A stretch of 64,000 bases of DNA from Lysobacter sp. S4-A87 (GTDB taxonomy: Bacteria > Pseudomonadota > Gammaproteobacteria > Xanthomonadales > Xanthomonadaceae): NCBI RefSeq assembly GCF_022637455.1, contig NZ_CP093341.1, positions 62,001-126,000 of the forward strand. The letters run 5' to 3'. The position numbers were made by a program, and so were the translations under genes. The notes under the pieces were generated by a model. That model was not told where the DNA came from and did no database searches. It was given only the letters and a program-made list of their open reading frames with translations. This document shows positions 60,835 to 64,000 of this stretch, piece after piece (within the stretch, counting starts at the first letter, position 1; every line of letters begins with the position of its first letter).

Positions 60835-62025
60835 TCACACCGCCAAGCCTGCCGCATGCCCGGACGCCCAGGCCCACTGGAAGTTGTAGCCGCCCAGCCA
60901 GCCGGTCACATCCACCACTTCGCCGATGAAATACAGCCCGGGCACGCGCCGGGACTGCATCGTGCTCGACGACAGCTCGTCGGTGTCGACGCCGCCGAGC
61001 GTGACTTCGGCGGTGCGGTAGCCCTCGCTGCCACTGGCGACCAGCGGCCAGTTCGACAGTACGTCGGCGATCTCGCGCAGCTGCGGTGCGTTGAACTGCT
61101 TGATCGGCCGGTTCGGCAACCAGACCTCGCACAGGCGCTGGGCGAAGCGCTTGGGCATCACTTCGCCGAGTACGGTCTTGAGTTCGGCAGCGGGGCGCTC
61201 GTGCTGCCACTGCTGCAGTGCTTCCAGCGCGTCACGTCCCGGCAGCAGGTCCAGGCGAAGATCGTCGCCGGGTTGCCAGTACGAAGAGATCTGCAGGATC
61301 GACGGGCCGCTGATGCCGCGATGGGTGACCAGCATGAAATTGCTGAAGGACTGGCCGTTGCAGTTGGCCGTGACCGGCAGCGCGACGCCGCTGAGGTCGG
61401 CCAGGCGCTCCTGGTGCTTGCCGCTGAGCGTGAGCGGCACCAGCCCGGCGCGGGTGGGCAGCACGGCATGGCCGAACTGGCGCGCGAGCTCGTAGCCGAA
61501 GCCGCTGGCGCCCATCGACGGAATCGACAGTCCGCCGCTGGCCACCACCAGCGCCGGCGCGGCGAACGCGCCGTGGCTGGTGTGCAGGCGGAACGTGGCA
61601 CCTTCGCCTTCGCCATGGCTGACCCGCTCGATGCTGCAACTGGTCTCGATGCGCACGCCGGCGGCATGGCACTCGTCGACCAGCATCTTCACGATCAGCT
61701 TGGAGGAGATGTCGCAGAACAGCTGCCCGAGCTCCTTCTCGTGGTAGGCGATGCGGTGGCGCTCGACCATCTCGATGAAGTGCCACGGCGTGTAGCGCGC
61801 CAGCGCCGACTTGCAGAAGTGCGGATTGGCCGAGAGGAAATTGGCCGGGGTGGTGCCGGTGTTGGTGAAATTGCAGCGACCGCCGCCGGACATCAGGATC
61901 TTCTTGCCGACGCGGTTGGCGTGATCGACCACCAGCACGCGCTTGCCGCGCTGGCCGGCGGTCAGCGCGCACATCAGTCCGGCTGCGCCGCCGCCAATAA
62001 TCGCGACGTCGTAGTGCCCGGTCAT
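60835..62025 (-). CDS. BaiN-type FAD-dependent oxidoreductase (HI0933 family)
   Basis: The 396-residue protein starts VAIIGGGAAGLMCALTAGQR (FAD motif) with KKILMSGGGRCNFTN, the HI0933 signature, and ends with GLYFIGEVVDVTGWLGGYNF followed by QWAWASGHAAG. The reaction of this group is not settled (some reduce bile-acid enoyl intermediates; others are poorly known). Its ATG overlaps the yaeQ stop (ATGA), so it is translated after yaeQ. Confidence 0.93.
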   Translation of the reverse strand: MTGHYDVAIIGGGAAGLMCALTAGQRGKRVLVVDHANRVGKKILMSGGGRCNFTNTGTTPANFLSANPHFCKSALARYTPWHFIEMVERHRIAYHEKELGQLFCDISSKLIVKMLVDECHAAGVRIETSCSIERVSHGEGEGATFRLHTSHGAFAAPALVVASGGLSIPSMGASGFGYELARQFGHAVLPTRAGLVPLTLSGKHQERLADLSGVALPVTANCNGQSFSNFMLVTHRGISGPSILQISSYWQPGDDLRLDLLPGRDALEALQQWQHERPAAELKTVLGEVMPKRFAQRLCEVWLPNRPIKQFNAPQLREIADVLSNWPLVASGSEGYRTAEVTLGGVDTDELSSSTMQSRRVPGLYFIGEVVDVTGWLGGYNFQWAWASGHAAGLAV

Positions 62026-62585
62026 GCCCGCGCGGCTTCCTCGTCGGAGGCCATGCGGGTCACGGTACGGAAGGTGAAGGAGTGACCTTCGCCCAGCCAC
62101 TGCACTTCGCCGTCCTGGATCAGAACGTTCACGCGCATGGCGCGCTGGTGCACGCCGGCCAGTGCCTCGACCGTGTCGGCGCCGATGTCGATGACGGTGA
62201 GATTGCGCAGCCGCTTGAGGGCGTAGCTGTTCTTGTCCCACCACAGGTCGGCGGAACGGCCGGAGTAGTTCACCACCACGACCTGGCGCGCGCGGCCGCA
62301 GGCCTTGCGGATCCGCGATTCATCGGGCTGGCCCAGGTCGATCCACTGTTCGATCTCGCCGGTGTAGTCGCGCCGCCACAGGTCCGGATCGTCCTCGCTG
62401 CTGAGGCCGCGGCCGAACTCCAGGCGGTCCTCGGCGAACATCGCGAACGCGAGCAGCCGCACCATCAGCCGCTGTTCGGTCTCGGACGGATGCTGGGCGA
62501 CGGTGAGGTTGTAGGTAGCGTAGTGATGGCGGTCGAGGTCGCTGACTTGCAGCTCGGCCTTTACCACGGTGGCCTTGAGCGCCAT
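62022..62585 (-). CDS. yaeQ: YaeQ family protein
   Basis: The 187-residue protein begins MALKATVVKAELQVSDLDRH and contains YATYNLTVAQHPSETEQRLM, LSSEDDPDLWRRDYTGEIEQ and GRARQVVVVNYSGRSADLWW, the YaeQ pattern with a nuclease-like core. Its exact role is unknown; it has been linked to transcription antitermination complementation. ATG 62585 fits the family start. First gene of a two-gene operon. Confidence 0.95.
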   Translation of the reverse strand: MALKATVVKAELQVSDLDRHHYATYNLTVAQHPSETEQRLMVRLLAFAMFAEDRLEFGRGLSSEDDPDLWRRDYTGEIEQWIDLGQPDESRIRKACGRARQVVVVNYSGRSADLWWDKNSYALKRLRNLTVIDIGADTVEALAGVHQRAMRVNVLIQDGEVQWLGEGHSFTFRTVTRMASDEEAARA

Positions 62586-62700
62586 GGGGTACATCCGGTA
62601 GGGGCAGGAAAGCAGGGCGCATTCTAGGCGCTGGCGGGGTGCCGTGCCGTTCTCACCGTCATTACGACGGCAAGGCCGCCGTTGGGGGGACAATGCCGGC

Positions 62701-63597
62701 GTGAAAGCGCTCCCTCAACCGCTCCCTTCCCATCGCAATGGCGTGGCCGCCAGCCGCCTGCAACTGCCGCCTGGTCCCTGGACGACGGTGCTGGAGGGCC
62801 TGTGCGCGCGGTTCCCGGCGATCGGGCGCGAGCGCTGGCTGGACCGGTTTGAGCGCGGCCTGGTCCGCGACGCCGAGGGCCAAGCGTTGGCGGCAGATGC
62901 TGCATACCGGGTCGGGGCGGAGCTGACCTACTACCGCGAGGTCGAGAGTGAAGCGGAGATTCCGTTCGACGAGGCCGTGCTGCATCTCGACGAGCACCTG
63001 GTCGTCGTCGACAAGCCGCATTTCCTGCCGGTGACGCCGTCGGGCAAGCACGTGGAGCACACGCTGCTGGCGAGGCTGGTGCGGCGGCTGGGCAATCCGG
63101 ACCTGGTGCCGCTGCACCGCATCGATCGCGGCACGGCGGGGCTGGTGCTGTTCTCGGCACGGGCGGAGTCGCGTGCGCTGTACCAGGCGCTGTTTCCGCA
63201 GCGCCGGATCGGCAAACGTTACGAAGCGCTCGCGCCGGCGCTGCCGGAGGCTGCGTTTCCGTTGGTGCGCCGGTCGCATCTGGAGCGTGGTGAGCCGTTC
63301 TTCCGGATGCGCGAGGGCGGGGGTGTGGCGAACAGTGAAACGCGAGTCGATGTGATCTCGCGTGGAGACGGCGTCTGGCGCTACGGGCTGGAGCCGGTGA
63401 CGGGTCGCAAGCATCAGTTGCGGGTGCATATGGCGGCGCTGGGGGCGCCGATCCTGAACGATCCGCTGTATCCGGTTTGCTGCGATCCGGTGGTTGACGA
63501 TTACGGGAGGCCGTTGAAGTTGTTGGCGCGGTCGTTGTGGTTCGTTGATCCGATTGATGGGCAGGAGCGGCGCTTCGAGAGTCGGCTCGAGCTGTAG
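62701..63597 (+). CDS. RluA-family pseudouridine synthase
   Basis: The 298-residue protein has LVVVDKPHFLPVTPSGKHVE, the catalytic Asp142 in LHRIDRGTAGLVLFSA, RIGKRYEALAP and GRKHQLRVHMAALGAPILND, all RluA-type motifs. It would modify uridine in rRNA or tRNA. The N-terminus lacks a clear S4 domain. The start is probably GTG 62701, with the GGGGG site about 11 bases upstream; the frame opens at 62644. Confidence 0.92.
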   Translation: MKALPQPLPSHRNGVAASRLQLPPGPWTTVLEGLCARFPAIGRERWLDRFERGLVRDAEGQALAADAAYRVGAELTYYREVESEAEIPFDEAVLHLDEHLVVVDKPHFLPVTPSGKHVEHTLLARLVRRLGNPDLVPLHRIDRGTAGLVLFSARAESRALYQALFPQRRIGKRYEALAPALPEAAFPLVRRSHLERGEPFFRMREGGGVANSETRVDVISRGDGVWRYGLEPVTGRKHQLRVHMAALGAPILNDPLYPVCCDPVVDDYGRPLKLLARSLWFVDPIDGQERRFESRLEL

Positions 63598-63616
63598 AGC
63601 AGAGCAACAGCAGACC

Positions 63617-64000
63617 TCAAGTCCACTCGCGCGAAGGCAACGTATGCCGCCGCTGCGGCGTCCCGATCAGGTCGAGAAAACGGTTGAACACAGTGTCGGC
63701 CTGGGACTGCATCGTCGCGATGTGCTCGCGCGTCCGCTGTCGGATCGACTCCTCGCTCGCCTGCGCCGGATCGAGACCCGCCAGCTCCGCAAGCTCATCG
63801 CGATACGCCGGATTGGCCAGCCAGCGCTCGATCAGCCGCCTCGTCCATCTCCAGATGGAACTGGAACCCATACGCGTTGTCGCCATAACGGAACGCCTGC
63901 TGCTCGCAACCCTCCGTACGCGCCAGATGCTCCGCATCGCGCGGCACCTCGAAGCTGTAGCGATGCCACTGGAACACCGGTGCCGACTCGCCCAAAGGCG
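63617..64000 (-). pseudogene. Class I glutamine amidotransferase, frameshifted and truncated by the window edge
   Basis: The first visible part (64000 to about 63840) reads QWHRYSFEVPRDAEHLARTE and YGFQFHLEMDE, the C-terminal His/Glu region of a class I GATase. The continuation LIERWLANPAYRDELAELAG lies in another frame (63617 to about 63850). Removing one G around 63838-63842 joins them as MDERLIERWLAN. The nucleophile Cys and the start lie outside the window. Either a genuine inactivating frameshift or a sequencing error. Confidence 0.75.

Noticed and set aside
1-64000. tRNA, rRNA, riboswitch, prophage integrase or insertion sequence
   Set aside because: I looked for tRNA-like cloverleaf segments, transposase motifs and long terminal inverted repeats and saw none; a covariance-model search would be decisive for small RNAs.

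Overview
The window is a GC-rich (roughly two-thirds G+C) bacterial chromosome segment with closely packed genes on both strands. It has no rRNA, tRNA, insertion sequence or CRISPR array that I can see. Gene content (IcmF, YaeQ, a SoxR-controlled quinone reductase and exporter, TrhO, BlaI/M56, several secreted peptidases, a giant YadA-type adhesin) and codon use point to a gammaproteobacterium of the Xanthomonadaceae/Lysobacteraceae type, such as Lysobacter or a relative. That placement is inferred from gene content, not from a marker gene.

Layout. 1-2.6 kb: the 3' end of icmF, a membrane-anchored Mrr-like nuclease, a small membrane protein and an OmpA-family protein. 2.9-9.4 kb: exported or peptidase genes (M14 carboxypeptidase-like, a repeat protein, an unknown secreted protein, an S9 peptidase) and a GFA-family protein. 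9.5-17.5 kb: housekeeping and accessory singletons (RIO kinase, DUF1456, rRNA pseudouridine synthase, GST, TIGR04325-type methyltransferase, a TPR protein, SET protein, DksA-like zinc finger, VOC). 17.8-27.1 kb: GMC oxidoreductase, a BlaI/M56 regulator-sensor pair with a palindromic operator, a serine hydrolase, two VOC proteins, an AlkD-like protein and an M20 peptidase. 27.3-34.0 kb: a di-heme cytochrome, then a co-directional membrane/sulfatase block (two membrane proteins, a sulfatase, a HAD hydrolase, the formylglycine-generating enzyme that would activate the sulfatase, a DUF1622 protein). 34.0-39.5 kb: detoxification genes (YjdM, FMN reductase, arylamine N-acetyltransferase, HD-like hydrolase) and a complete SoxR regulon: soxR divergent from a quinone reductase/MFS pair across a perfect SoxR box. 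39.7-48.1 kb: a GT4 glycosyltransferase and a 2310-residue trimeric autotransporter adhesin with internal module duplications and two embedded EF-hand loops. 48.2-57.6 kb: mixed metabolic and envelope genes (DUF1993, DUF998, TrhO, lipoprotein, flavoprotein, serine hydrolase, LLM oxidoreductase, lipocalin-like protein, LysR regulator). 57.1-59.0 kb: a four-gene ArsR/AHSA1/AHSA1/FKBP operon with paired operators. 59.1-60.0 kb: an isolated pair of phage-tail-like genes (baseplate V and a PAAR-like tip). 60.0-64.0 kb: an XRE regulator, a BaiN-type flavoprotein overlapping yaeQ, an RluA-family synthase, and a frameshifted glutamine amidotransferase at the edge.

The most promising material for new biology is the sulfatase/HAD/FGE/DUF1622 membrane block, with its signal-less sulfatase carrying a Lys/Ala-rich tail. 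Next come the EF-hand-bearing giant adhesin, the orphan baseplate/PAAR pair, and the two very readable regulatory sites (SoxR, ArsR).
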